The notes under the pieces are model-generated. The model made no database searches and was not told the origin of the DNA. It saw only the letters and a program-made list of their open reading frames with translations. From assembly GCA_011800155.1 (NCBI GenBank), contig CM022376.1:1426001-1490000 (forward strand): a DNA stretch of 64,000 nt, in the 5' to 3' direction. Made by a program: the position numbers and the translations under genes. Of the stretch, positions 44,549 through 56,085 are shown one piece after another (the stretch's first letter is position 1; the number at the start of each line of letters is the position of its first letter). This DNA is from Flammulina velutipes (lineage: Eukaryota > Basidiomycota > Agaricomycetes > Agaricales > Physalacriaceae).

Positions 44549-45006
44549 ATGGTTTATGCGCGCTTATGGTTATATGCTATGCAATGAACTACTCTCTACC
44601 ATGTTCCATTGTCTCGACATCTTCGTATGCCGTACCGCGTCCCATTTCTTCACTCTTCGATTGTCGCAATATGGTGGGATTCTTCATTCAGGTGAACTTG
44701 TCCCACTGTATCCTTTCAGACTCGGAAGAGTTTGAACTTTCCTTGATCCTCACGCGCGAGCGGCTTGATCTTACAATTATACACGGTCCAAAGTCCCTCA
44801 TCCAAAACAAAACGACGCATACACCCACTGACTCCCGACTCCCACCTCGAACCAAAGGCGGAGCTCGGGGATCGTCTGCACCGGTGACTGGGAGAAGCAT
44901 CTCTGGATAAATAGGATGGTTCGTGATTCGAGCTACGAGAAAGAATCCAGAAATCCACATCATCGCGATCATACTTGCCTTCTTTAGGACATCTTTGCTC
45001 TCGACG
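44549..45006. other. gene-free stretch
   Basis: This is intergenic sequence between RPS9 and the first APH-like gene. Short frames on both strands are not supported. It holds the RPS9 terminator region and the promoter of the gene at 45007. Confidence 0.5.
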
Positions 45007-46070
45007 ATGAATCAACTCTTCTCAAAGTAACACAACTGACAATTACATATCTCATCCTATATCTAACCTCGATTCTCCAGTTCTCCCTCGGGTCATGCAA
45101 CATGGGCGCTCTACGAAGAGCTAGCTCCGACTCTCGAAGCCCCTGCACCCCCAAAACACAACGTACGCCCCTTTCCCCTTCCCTTTCTCTCACTCATTCT
45201 CAATCTCAACCACTCCTCCAGCCTTCAGACATCGACAACTGGACAGACACCCAAATCCTCCAACCCCCAGAACCCAACAAACGGTCAAGATCTAGAGTCC
45301 GTCGCCTAACCCCCACCACAATGTTCAAATTCCTCCCTCCCCACTCGCCCGAACTCACAACCATTCAACTGATCACACAGAACACCTCCATCCCCATCCC
45401 ACACGTGCATAGAACCGTCGGAAATTGTTATGTCATGGAATACATCCCCGGTACACCCCTCTCCTCCCTCTGGCCCAAACTAACCTTCCCCGAACGCCTA
45501 AAAATAGCATTCACAATCCGCTCCTACATCCTCCAACTACGCACCATCCACCCCAATCACCCTCGCTCATCCATCCCCGGGCCACTCGCCCCCGGCACCC
45601 TCGCCACAAAATCCGAAACCCCCATATGGGGCGCAACCCGCGGTGCTCGAGGGCCCTTCGCCTCCTACGCCGCCCTCTCCACATTCTTCAACGACCGCGC
45701 CGCTCAAGCCGTGCGCGCACACACACACGACCGCCTCGCGGGGTTCGCCGTCCCAGCCCCCGCCCCCTACTCATTCGACGACTCCGAGCCTCTCGTATTC
45801 TGCCACCTCGACATCCACCCCTCCAACTTCATCGTCGGTGAAGACGGAGTGGTATGGATGCTCGGGTGGGGCAAGGCGGGGTTCTACCCCCGGTGGTTCG
45901 AGTTCGTCGCCGCGGGGATTCAGCTGCGAGGGATGAAGTGGGATTTGAGGAATGGGAAGAGTAGGAGGTCGAGGAAGGATTGGGAGGGGTTGATTCCGCT
46001 GATGTGTGGGTGGTATTATGTGCAGGATGGGTGGTATAAGGGGATGAGGAGGGCTTTTGATTTTGGGTGA
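45007..46070 (+). CDS. APH-like protein lacking the metal-binding Asp, paralogue 1
   Basis: Three exons (45007-45026, 45081-45162, 45222-46070) give 316 residues. The same structure is shared by the paralogues at 47042 and 48230. The N-terminal exons encode a leader with a WALYEELAPTLEAP segment, then PSDIDNWTD. The kinase-like part shows SIPIPHVHR, the hinge VMEYIPGTPL, and a catalytic loop VFCHLDIHPSNFIV with the Asp and Asn. The following segment reads VWMLGWGKAGFYP, where active homologues have I-D-W; the Asp that binds the second metal is Gly. Strand Lys (MFKFLPP) is present. It may be a pseudokinase or use altered metal chemistry (inference). It lies head-on to the Doc gene at 46122, 51 bp away. 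Confidence 0.82.
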
Positions 46071-46121
46071 CGCTATTCCAGATGAATGTTCGTATATATA
46101 CTTGATATATATACAAGACAT

Positions 46122-46632
46122 TCAATGGTTCCCAGATTGAGCCAAACCAGCCACATCCATCCTCCCCGCAGCGACATCCATAACTCGATGAGCAATATCA
46201 TGTACTTCACCCGCCGGGCCCTCATCAGGCGTGACTCCGAGCGCTCGAACGTATTGGTCCGCGATGAAAAAAGCTGATAAAACACCGATGTGAGCCAATA
46301 CAATCATGAGCATATGTATAATCACCAGTGCGTTTGTTCCCATCCTGGAATGGATGTCCTTGCCAGGGATGACTCCAAGTTCAGACCATCATCGTGATAT
46401 TACAGGAACACGGCGAAGCACCTTTGATTATCCCATAGCAAAGTGTTGCGGCGAGATACGACGGAGGCTGGTGGGGTTCATATATCGACACATTCAATGG
46501 CCGGCTAAGGGAGGATTCTAGCTCGTTGGGCTTGACGACGACAGAGATAGCAGGGAAGACAATTTGAGTGTTGATGCGGCGAGCATATTCTGGTGTGAAG
46601 ATCCTTGCGAGACGGGCAGCGTTGGATGTCAT
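46122..46632 (-). CDS. Doc/Fic-fold protein (death-on-curing family)
   Basis: Three exons (46632-46422, 46358-46326, 46273-46122; introns 63 and 52 nt) give 131 residues, close to bacterial Doc proteins. No single frame shows it; splicing joins CYGIIK to GHPFQDGNKRTAFFIADQY. The signature HPFQDGNKR (residues 72-80) is the Doc version of the Fic motif, with Lys where AMP-transferring Fic enzymes have Gly. Upstream, ELESSLSRP and the helix SYLAATLCYG match the family. Bacterial Doc is a kinase-like toxin that phosphorylates EF-Tu and is held by the Phd antitoxin. No Phd-like gene is seen here. Fic-fold proteins without partners occur in fungi. Its role here is unknown. It sits between APH-like paralogues, in an arrangement that may reflect acquisition from bacteria (inference). 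Confidence 0.85.
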
Positions 46633-47041
46633 TACAGTTGGTGGGAGTTTCTTTCTGACTCTGAGATCGTGATGATGGTAAGAAAGAAGAAGACAGATTC
46701 CAAAATCCACAGGGTAAGTAAGTACAGGGAAGAGTCATATAATAGAAGTTGTTTAACTACACACACTGGGAGAAATACAATATATTTTGACCCTAGAATA
46801 TCGTAAAAGTATGTAAAGTTTTTTAAGCATACTTTCACCCAGAAAGGTCAAATAGAATGCAAGAAATATCCTTAATTTAGCATATTTCTTACAAATCTCT
46901 AGGCTTTTAGTGTATTTCTACACAATTTCGACACACGAAAAGATGGCCAAAATATTTTACATATCTTCAGTACTTTTTAAGGTCAAAATATGCTTAACTT
47001 CCCCCAGTGACAATACAATACTATACATCCCTCCAAGTCCC
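46633..47041. other. AT-rich gene-free stretch
   Basis: This sequence upstream of the Doc gene and beyond the 3' end of APH paralogue 2 is AT-rich, notably 46740-47010. Two near-inverted blocks are present (around 46790-46840 and 46880-46990, sharing AAAATATTTTAC/GGTCAAAATATG-like words). No coding frame is supported. Confidence 0.4.
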
Positions 47042-48121
47042 TCACCTAAAAGAAAACGACCTAGCCATCTCACGATACCACGCATCATGTCCATGATACC
47101 ACCCACACATCAACGGAATCAACGCCTCCCATTCCTTCTTCGACCTCCTACTCTTCCCATTCCTCAAATCCCACTTCATCCCACGCAACTGTATCCCCGC
47201 AGCGACGAACTCAAACCACCTCGGGTAAAACCCCGCCATGCCCCACCCAAGCATCCACACCACCCCGTCCTCCCCCACCACAAAGTTCCCCGGGTGTATA
47301 TCCAAGTGACAAAACACCAGCGGCTCCGAATCGTCGAACGGAATGTCCGCGTACATAGCGGGAGGGTCACCCGCCGGGACTCTCAGTCCCATCTCGCGGA
47401 ACGCGATTTGGTCCTTCTTGCGTTCGCGCACCCCTACTCCCACCGAGTCGTTGAAGAACGCGGAGAGCGCCGCGTAAGAGGCGAAGGGCCCCCGAGGACC
47501 GCGGATGGCGCCCCATATAGGGATTTTGTGTTTCGTGGCCGTCGTGCCTTCTGCGAGTGGCCCAGGGATCGAAGAGCGGGGGTGCCGGATCCCGCGTAGT
47601 TGGAGGACATAGGACCGGATCGTGAAGGCTACCTTCAAGCGCTCGGGGAAGGATAGTTTAGGCCAGAGGGTGCAGAGGGGTGTCCCGGAGATGTATTCCA
47701 TGGTATAACACTTTCCGACGGTTCTATGCACGTGTGGGATGGGGATGGAGGTGTTCTGTGTGATCAGTTGAATGGTTGTGAGTTCGGGGGATTGGGGAGG
47801 GAGGTACTTGAACATTGTGTTGGGGGTGAGGCGGCGGACTCTAGATCTTGACCGTTTGTTGGATTCTAGGGATTGGAGGATTTCGGAGTCTGTCCAGTTG
47901 TCGATGTCTGAAGGCTTCAAGGGGGTTGAATTTGAGATGGAGTGGGAGAAAGGGAAAGGGGCGTACGTTGTGTTTTGGGGGTGCAGGTGGTTCGAGACTC
48001 GGAGCCAGCTCTTCATAGAGCACCCATAACGCATAGCCCGAAGGATAACTACGGAATCAGAATCAATGTGAGCGCCAGGACGGGAGATGCAATTTATTTA
48101 CTTTGAGAAGACTTGATTCAT
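47042..48121 (-). CDS. APH-like protein lacking the metal-binding Asp, paralogue 2
   Basis: Three exons (48121-48102, 48048-47967, 47914-47042) give 324 residues with the same exon borders as paralogue 1. Motifs are LWVLYEELAPSLEPP, PSDIDNWTDSE, SIPIPHVHR, the hinge TMEYISGTPL, and the loop VFCHLDIHPGNFVV with Asp and Asn. It is followed by VWMLGWGMAGFYPRWFEF, so Gly replaces the metal-binding Asp again. Large stretches are identical to paralogue 1, so the duplication is fairly recent. It is transcribed divergently from paralogue 3, with 108 bp between start codons. Phosphotransfer activity is doubtful; the substrate is unknown. Confidence 0.82.
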
Positions 48122-48229
48122 CGTCGAGACTCGAGACCAAACGTGGAAATTATGTCCTAAAGAAGCCAAGTATGATCGCTGTGATGTGAAGTTCTCACGC
48201 TGAGCTTTCCTGATATCACTTCGACAAGC

Positions 48230-49299
48230 ATGGATCAACTCTTCTCAAGGTGGCAGGCACCCATCCATCGCCCATATTAGCTCCTAACTTAATTTAACAG
48301 TTCTCGTTTGGGCCATATCTTATGGACGCTCTATGAAGAAGTTGCTCCTACTCTTGAACCCCCTGTAACTCCAAAGCATAGCGTGAGTATCGTCATCCGG
48401 TGTCTCCAAACTTCTAATCCATCTATCCCCAGGTCTCAGACATAGATGACTGGTCAAACGATGCTTTCTACCGGTACTTTCGGGCCCTAGAACAGAAAAA
48501 CGACCACCAAATAGTCAAGTGTCTCACCGACCACACAACACTCAAACTATCCCGCTATCCCTCCGAACTCCCAACCCTCCAGCTAATAGCCTCACACACA
48601 TCCATCCCCGTCCCCCACATCCGCAGAAAACTCAAATGGGCCCATTTCGCAATGGAGCACATATCAGGGATACCCCTTCACATGCTTTGGCCAGATCTAT
48701 CTTGGCCTCAGCGCTTAGAAATCGCGTTCACCATCCGCTCCTACGTCCAGCAGCTACGCACCATCCACCCCAATCACCCCCGCTCATCCATCCCCGGTCC
48801 CCTCGCCCCCGGCACCCTCGCCATAAAGTCCGACACCCCCATATGGGGCGAAATCCGCGGCCCTCGAGGCCCCTTCGCGTCCTACGCCGCCCTATCCACA
48901 TTCTTCAACGACCGCGTCGCCATAGCCGTGCGCGCCCACAAAAACGACTCCGTCATCTTTCGCAGGATGGGATTTGACGTCCCAGACGGCGATCCCCCGG
49001 CTCCCTACGCGGATGTGGCGTTCGACGACTCGGAGCCTCTGGTGTTCTGCCATATGGATATCCAGCGGGAGAATTTCATCGTTGGGGATGATGGTGCGCT
49101 GTGGATGATTGGGTGGGGGAGGGCTGGGTTTTACCCTCCTTGGTTTGAGTTCGTCGCGGCGGGAGTGCAGTCGGAAGGTCTTTCGGAGGATACACCTGAG
49201 GGCGAGGACTGGAAGTCGCTGATACCTTTGATGTGTGGAATGTATCACGAGCAGGACGCGTGGTATTTTGAGTGGTCGAGAGGATTGAGCTTTCCCTGA
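48230..49299 (+). CDS. APH-like protein lacking the metal-binding Asp, paralogue 3
   Basis: Three exons (48230-48249, 48301-48382, 48433-49299) give 322 residues. The leader includes LWTLYEEVAPTLEPP and SDIDDWSND. The kinase-like domain has SIPVPHIRR, AMEHISGIPL and VFCHMDIQRENFIVGDDG. Then WMIGWGRAGFYPPWFEF follows, with Gly instead of the metal-binding Asp. The exon 3 middle part (GPLAPGTLA..PIWGEIRGPRGPF) is almost the same as in paralogue 1. It forms a head-to-head pair with paralogue 2, so the two may share regulatory sequence. The function is unknown. Confidence 0.82.
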
Positions 49300-49433
49300 G
49301 TGATATGTATGTTACTGAGAGACCGACATTTTCCACACATGGGCGTACACATATCTCAAAACATAATTTATAGTAATAACATATGTACGGTATATATCAA
49401 TACAACATCAACCAATACATCCATAGCGCCTTG

Positions 49434-52400
49434 TTACATCGACACCCCATCCAGCATCTTAAAGATATTCTCTTGAGCCTCAGGCGTCTCGTTCAAACTA
49501 CACACGCCCATCAGCACGCTGTATCAAAACCGAAGCCAAACAGAATACGCACAACTCTGCAGTGAACTCCTCCAGATCACCCGGTCCATTTATCATGTTC
49601 AGCTTCTCCAACGTCTCGCGCTTCAGCTTAAGTCTAGAAAACATACTCAGCACAAACACCACGACGACCTGAAAAAGCGTACCTCTGTTCCGTCGACAAG
49701 GCCTTCTTCACATGATGCCGTCGCACCGGGGGCCATGGAGCAGCAGGCGGAGAATCTCCCTTCTTCTTCCTCCTCTTAGTTGTCTAAAAAGGATACGTAG
49801 TCAGCCACGCCCACACAATGATAACTAATCCCGGCGACATACATTTACCAAAGTCTTCACACGCTCAGTCGTAATCTTGTTCGGCGCCAACACATCCTCG
49901 TTCCGGTGGATATACTTCACGCCCGTAGCTTTCAGCGCCTTTTGCATATCAGCCATCTTGTCCTCTTTGACTTTCGGGACGGCTGACAAGGGCGTTAGCC
50001 ATGCTGAGTTACACAAGAACGCTGGGAAATGTTACCATCATCGTCGAAAAGCAGCGTGCCCAAGCCTTGCAGTGTCTATGTATCCCCACGTCATCAGACG
50101 AACTTGAGCATAAAACACACACACTTGCCTCATCTTTCAACGACCTATCAGCATCCAGCAGCTTCTTCTGATCGTCCGATTTCTTCTTTAGCCCCTTGCT
50201 CGAGATATTCGCTAGGGCCCAATCCAAGTTGGATATCGTCGCTTTCTCAATCTACCAACCAGTCAATCACGATTCCCATCCCTCACAAAGCCAAACGTAC
50301 CGCCATCTTCGTCGCCAAAGTATCCTCCTGCAACGAAAAAAGATTCTTCAGCCCAAACAGCTCGCCCTGCTTCTGTCGATCGCCTTGGACGCCCTCGAAA
50401 TACCGCGTCTGGATGCTGGCGTCGTATCCTATCGCCATTTGCTGCTGCTTATACAGCTGGCGCGCGTAGATGATTTCCTCCAGGCTTCCAGCTCCAAGAA
50501 GCCGATACACATAGACATCGCGAGTTTGGCCAAATCGGAACGCCCTGTTATCGATAACAATCAGAACGACGTGAAATTGGAACTTGTCGATAAATATGCA
50601 GACCTGTCCATAGCTTGCAGATCGTGCGCAGGGTCTGTAAAACGGTAAGAAGGGGATCGACGCAAAAGTATTTGGACTTACTCCAATTGGGATCTGAGGA
50701 GGATTGTGGAGGTTAGCCTAAGGATCATCGTCTCACATATGACTTACCGAAAATCACAACATGGTTAGCACCTAAACAGAGATGAGCAAGTCAATCATCC
50801 GCGTACATTCTTCAAACTTACTCGTCAAATTCAACCCAGTGCCTCCAGCGAGCGTGGAAATCAGGAAGATGAAGACACTCGGATCGTTCTGGAATTGGTC
50901 GATAAGACCCATGCCTATGATCATCAGCAAATCCAAATATGAATGTTACACGACCAGAGACTCACGATCGCTCTGCTTCGTACTCCCATCCAATTTCAGA
51001 AAACCATAATCTGCAACGCGAATAAGCAGACAACCAAAACCCAGGCCAAGTCCATACATACCTCGCCTCTTCAGCAAAAACTCCAGCATGTCCATCAACT
51101 TGACAGCCTTCGTGAAGATAAGGACCTTGTTCGTCGGGTCCTTCTTCCAAGTTTTCAGTAGCGTATTCAAGGTCTAAGATCATAAGTAAACTCCCAGGAC
51201 TGACAAACGTTAAAGACCACGTACATCCCACTTGCCGCAATAGCGCGACTGCATGACGGCCTCTGCAAACATTGGGACCTTATCAGGAAACACAACTTTG
51301 GCCAACGCCCGATTCCTTTCCAACTGTCGATACCGCGATTAATTAAAGTCAAACGACGAGTAAAAGGGTAGCTCACCTGCTCTTTAGTATCGCTTTGCGC
51401 TGTGAGATGGGATTAGACTCTGGTTGCCCTCAATTCCATGAGGCAGAACTTACAAGGTAGAATCAACGCGAGGTGATTGGAGAGCTTCATCAGGATGGAC
51501 ACATGTCGGAGGACCTCTTCAGGTTTATATGGGCCGCAGCATTTCTTCACTCTAAGTGCGACGTGAGTGGGTGACGATGACGACGGACGAAGAAGACCTT
51601 ACACCAATCCAGAACCACATGAACATGGATCATCCTTGTGTATCAGATCATGGACGACTGGGCTGCCCAAAACACGCTTATATGCGTCAATCTGAACTTC
51701 CGACAGAGGACAAAACACCACTTGGTCGAATTTCTTCGGCAGCTGAAAAACGCGATCATGTTAGTTAACACGCTGATTCACGGTGGTGGTATTCACCTGG
51801 TCCTTAATGATATCCTTAGTCCTGCGAAAGGGATCAACAGCGAGAAGAATGACTCCAATGAGATGCTTACCTTCTCAGGAAGATATCGGGTAAGATTTTA
51901 CGATGAAGAACGTCGGACACCATCTGGTGAACACATCAGCGAACTGACACAACAACGAAGAACTTTATCGTACCGTAAATTTCGCCACCTCATCCGGCGT
52001 CGCACCAGCAGATTGACCAACAATGAGTGGGGTCTGGATAAAGCCCTTCCACTGTTTAGGAGTTCCAAGCGAGCCAGGGTTCGTCCAGTCAAGAATCGTA
52101 TACAGTTCTTCGTACGAATTTTGGATGGCCGTACCGGTCAGACCAAATCGTCGCATGCACTTGAACTGATGATACGCTTGAGTTATCTGAGCCTTGATGT
52201 TCTTGAGTCGATGGGCTTCATCCACAAATATGCAGCTGAAGGGCAGATCGTCCAATAGATCGATATCGCGGCGTGCGAGGTCAAACGAGGTCACAACTGC
52301 GTGTGTAGATTAGCTTGGTAAGGTAGGGTGTGATGAACACGTACGCAAATCAAGGCGTCCCATTTTGAAATCAAGGAGGACGCGTTTGCGCTCTTCTGCG

Positions 52401-54008
52401 TTGCCGTTGTACATTCCGACTTCGAAATATCCCCACTACGACAAAGATGCTTAGAATATGCCATGTCACATTGAAGAATGTTAATCACCGTTTGTAACTC
52501 CCGTTCCCAGTTATGCACAACAGTCGACGGCGCAATGATGAGACAAGTTGGCCAGGTTGCGTCGGCAGGGGGCAACTCCTTGCGCTTACGCCAGCCCTCG
52601 CCGTCCTGCAGTTTGGAGACATGGTTTCTGCGCCTGTCAACGTCAGAGATCGCTCCGTCCTTCTTCATGATGGCGGAGAGGAATGAGATAACTTGGATTG
52701 TTTTTCCTGAAGTTGAAGTTCACGTCGACAGTCCAACGACGTTATGAATGCACTCACCCTGAAGGTATGTGAATATGCGCAAAGATAATACAAACAAAAA
52801 CACGACTCACGAGACCCATGTCATCTCCCAATAGTCCTCCTTTGCCTTCAATATAGCGCCGACAAAAGAAACGAGCACCATCGCGCTGATAGTCTCGCAG
52901 GTACGTGTTGATTGGTCCAGGGATCCTGTAGCCCTTGGAAGAGTCGAGAACAAGCGGACCAAGATCTATTTGGCCGTCCTTCAACGGGAATCCTGGTTTG
53001 GGCACCATGCTCTGTTTTGCGGTCAGTAGAGTCGAATTTCGAACCATAAGAAAACTAACAGTGCCAGCAGGTATAGGGTCTTCGTCTTCGTCTGTCTCAG
53101 TATCGGAACCGGAGGCTTCCTTCGCGATGGACGGATGTATAGGAGCGGCTTCGGACTCGGACTCGGTTTTAGAGTCGTCGTCGTTTGCATTAGCTGGTGG
53201 AGAACATAAGAACTACACTGACAATCAAGACATGGCTTACCAGATTGATGTTGCACAACAGGCGCGTCCTCTTCGTCTGACTCTGATAATATGGTTAGGA
53301 CGGAAGAATGGAATTGACAAGTGGATTGGTAAACCTTCAGTAGAACCATCATAGTATTCTATGGGCTTTGGCGGTGGAGGTGGTGTTGGTTTCTTGACGG
53401 CATCCAATGTTTTCTTCACAATAGCCCATCCCGCAGCTCCGTCGTCAGACTCTGGTTCTTCTTCCTCCTCTTCCTCTTCGTCGTCCTCATCTTCGGCTTC
53501 GGATGCAGATTTCAAATCCAGACTGTCGTCCTCATCTAGTGAGCCATAAACACATGGTCCTTGGCCAGGGTAGATAAACGCACTGAAGTATTTGAGCAAT
53601 GGATTTGTGGCTTGCGTTTGCGGACGATATTCTGAGGAAGGTAAGCTTCGGAATTGGTTGACGATGGAAGAATACTGCGTACGTTTCTTGGCCTTGGGCA
53701 ATTCAAAGTCATCTTCGCTATCCTCATCTCTCGGTCGTTTGCGCCCTTTCCCACTCAAACCTCCCTTTCGCTTCGTCTTTTTCTTCGGTTTATCCTTGGG
53801 AATGTATACGCCGGGATTGAAGTCGGGATCAGAGTCAATTTCTGGTCATCAGTCGCGTCGTGAACGGAGAATGAGGCGAGACGGAGAACGTACCCATGGG
53901 CACCACCGTGTGGGCATGGTTGCCTACAAACATTGTCAGTTTCTAGGTATTAACAGAGAGGAGAATCCAACGTTTATCATAAGCTGAGCCTTTCGCAGTG
54001 GGAGCCAT
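49434..54008 (-). CDS. ERCC6L2-like SNF2-family ATPase
   Basis: This is a nuclear Snf2-type DNA translocase. The start is the Met at 54008 ([12 protein letters not shown]); many exons run to the stop at 49434. The N-terminus is acidic and basic by turns, with a nuclear signal near [12 protein letters not shown]. ATPase motifs are [12 protein letters not shown], motif I GDDMGLGKTIQ (split by an intron), [13 protein letters not shown], the DEAH box [10 protein letters not shown], and LTGTAIQNS. In the C-terminal lobe are [15 protein letters not shown], the [17 protein letters not shown] region and [17 protein letters not shown]. Between the lobes, [10 protein letters not shown]...VKKCC resembles the Cys motif of human ERCC6L2. 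The last exon reads [18 protein letters not shown]6L2 is linked to transcription-associated DNA repair and end joining. Exon borders in the middle are approximate. Confidence 0.86.
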
Positions 54009-54248
54009 AGTCGTGGTAAGAGAGCAAGACGCCAGTCATGAATAGAGCTCAATATCGGGAACAATAAACGAAGGAAATCGGCTCCGGGTGCCGAGCCTTC
54101 TCGCACGTGATTTTAAAAAGAAGCGCCACAGCGGTGTAACGATTATCCGAAAACGATTAAATCTATAAGTCGCGGTGCTAGAGTACGGTACAACGTGAGT
54201 AAAGTAACAGGTCAATAATAAAGCTATACTCTTGCAACTAGGCAGCGT

Positions 54249-55119
54249 TCATTCGCTCTCATCCATATTCTCCTTGTCCGAGGCGGTAAGCATTGAGGTG
54301 ATTCTTTTCGACGATCTCGCGGCCGACAGTCTAACACTCCTTCGCTTCCCAGGTGCCTGCTCGTCGTTTTCCTTCTTCAGATCATCTCCAGATATTGTGG
54401 GTTTGAGCGAGCTGCTCGAGATCAGGATACGTTGGGAGTCAGATGGTGGGGCAGGTGGCAGTGGCGTTATAGTGGGCAGAGATTCGGAAAGTGTTGACGC
54501 CACGTCAGGCGTGGAGGAGGGAAGGATGGTCATCGGAGTTGCATGCGGGCATACTTGATCTTGCAAGGGTTCGTCGAGTGGGATTGGGGATAGAGGTTCG
54601 TCCTGCATTGCCTCAGATTGGTGGCGATCTTCTTCTTCGATGAGAAGGGTCTTGATACATGCCATTCTCACTGGATACATTCAGAAATGTCATAGCAAGA
54701 ATAGGTGGGAGAACGTACGCATGAGCATATACTGCGCGTGGTTCGTGACTTTGCGATCGACGTCTAGAAACAAGTATGCGACCGTGTTGCGACATTCCGG
54801 GTCATTTGCGAATTGTGTCATATACAGAAGACACGCGTACTCCAGCGCGTCGACGATCTGTTCACGCGTCCGTTAGAGTGCTTCTCGGAAAACTAAATGA
54901 GGACGTTACACTGGTCTGATAGTCCTCAGTGCCGATGGAGAAATGGTCAAGGGCTAAGGAGAATAGGCGACAGGCTTTGAAGAACGCGAGCCGGCCCAGA
55001 GATTCGCTCAACTTGAGCGCAGCGTGTAGGACTCTAGGATCAGGACGATGAGAGTTTTGAGACGGCGGAAGGTAGTGAGGGATTCGGGCAAACGAGAGCG
55101 GATTGGATGGACCAGGCAT
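54249..55119 (-). CDS. hypothetical protein, unrecognised
   Basis: Three exons can be read from the Met at 55119 (MPGPSNPLSF). The first ends near GTEDYQT, then an exon reads VDALEYACLLYMTQFANDPE, and the last (from about 54680) runs to the stop at 54249. The N-terminal half is helical (LHAALKLSESLGRLAFFKAC, then FSLALDHFSIG). The C-terminal half is disordered, rich in Ser, Pro and Glu, with a basic patch (GKRRSVRLSAARSSKR) that could be a nuclear signal. There is no signal peptide or membrane helix. I do not recognise a family. It lies about 240 bp downstream of the ERCC6L2-like start, on the same strand. Confidence 0.6.
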
Positions 55120-55402
55120 GTTGCATGGAAACAAGAGATCCAGACAGAGAGACGCTTTATACTAGAATATGGCGCATGAGGATCTAAGCAGATGACGGCA
55201 AGAGACAGAGAAGCTCATCAAAAGGAAACTCGCGCGACGGTCACCTGTCAAACGCGTATTTGCCTACGGCCATTCAGACGATCATTACATTTTGAGTTTC
55301 AAAACTGACATGCGATAACCAAACGTATTCACGCCTATGAAACACCTCCTTTGAAGCCAAGAGGCAAGTAGGTGTACCGAAGCGTACGACATAACTACTC
55401 TC

Positions 55403-56085
55403 TCAGGCGGCAGCAGGAGCCTTGCCGATGTCCCATTTTTGGCCGGAATTGTACTCGCACTCGGAAAGAGTGACGAGTCTGTCAGACGTCTGGTACCATG
55501 GAGGACTAGATGGGCAAACAGGACCAATAAATGGCATGGTCAGGAAGCAGCCAAAGCCACCACCATCTTCCCCACATATCTCGCAATTAATCGAGAAGAC
55601 AGAGGCACCGACTCCATAGCCATTATCTCCCAGGCACGCGCCTGTGGTTAAAGGTGCAGGTAGAGCCTGCTCGGGGGCGAGAGCGCAGGTGTCGAGACGA
55701 GCAAAATTGGCCGATGAGATGGTCCAGTCAGGACTGCTGCCGTTATTGGGCCAGATGTACCACGATGCATCGGGGCTGGCAAGAGTAGAAGGGGGGAGCA
55801 AGGCCTGGCAAGGCGTAAGTACGACACGCCGTATAGTACGAACTTGTATCACTGACGTATTCAACGGCAGCAGAGATTTGTCCATCTTCTTGCCATTTAT
55901 ACTTCCATCCCCAGCTAGCTAAGAGTAAGTCAGACTAAGCATATTAAACCGTTGATGTGGCACGTACTGCTGGTCGAAGAAATCACGTTGTATAACGCGC
56001 CTTTGAACTGAGGTTTACACGTCGGGGTAGAAAGAGGAGTCGTAGAGACTAATACGGCCATGTAAATGATTGCAACGACGAGCAT
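55403..56085 (-). CDS. small secreted protein, Cys-containing, unrecognised
   Basis: Three exons are read from the Met at 56085. The N-terminus (MLVVAIIYMAVLVSTTPLST) is a signal peptide. The mature part continues GALYNVIS, then an exon with SWGWKYKWQEDGQISAAVEY, then a last exon rich in Cys, Gly, Pro and Trp (ASWYIWPNNGSSPDWT; CALAPEQALPAPL; CEICGEDGGGFGCF; CPSSPPWYQTSD) ending in AAA. Alternating Trp and Asp/Asn motifs recall the repeats of ricin-B-like or other carbohydrate-binding secreted proteins, but no defining QxW repeat is clear. It is likely extracellular; the function is unknown. Confidence 0.6.

Noticed and set aside
45425..45841. Pro/His/Arg-rich plus-strand frame, and similar ones at 46910-47599 and 48519-48977
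   Set aside because: Alternative frames of the GC-rich APH-like genes; the composition is not protein-like.
46122..46632. A complete bacterial-type toxin-antitoxin pair around the Doc gene
   Set aside because: No Phd-like or other small antitoxin frame could be found on either side, and the gene contains spliceosomal introns.
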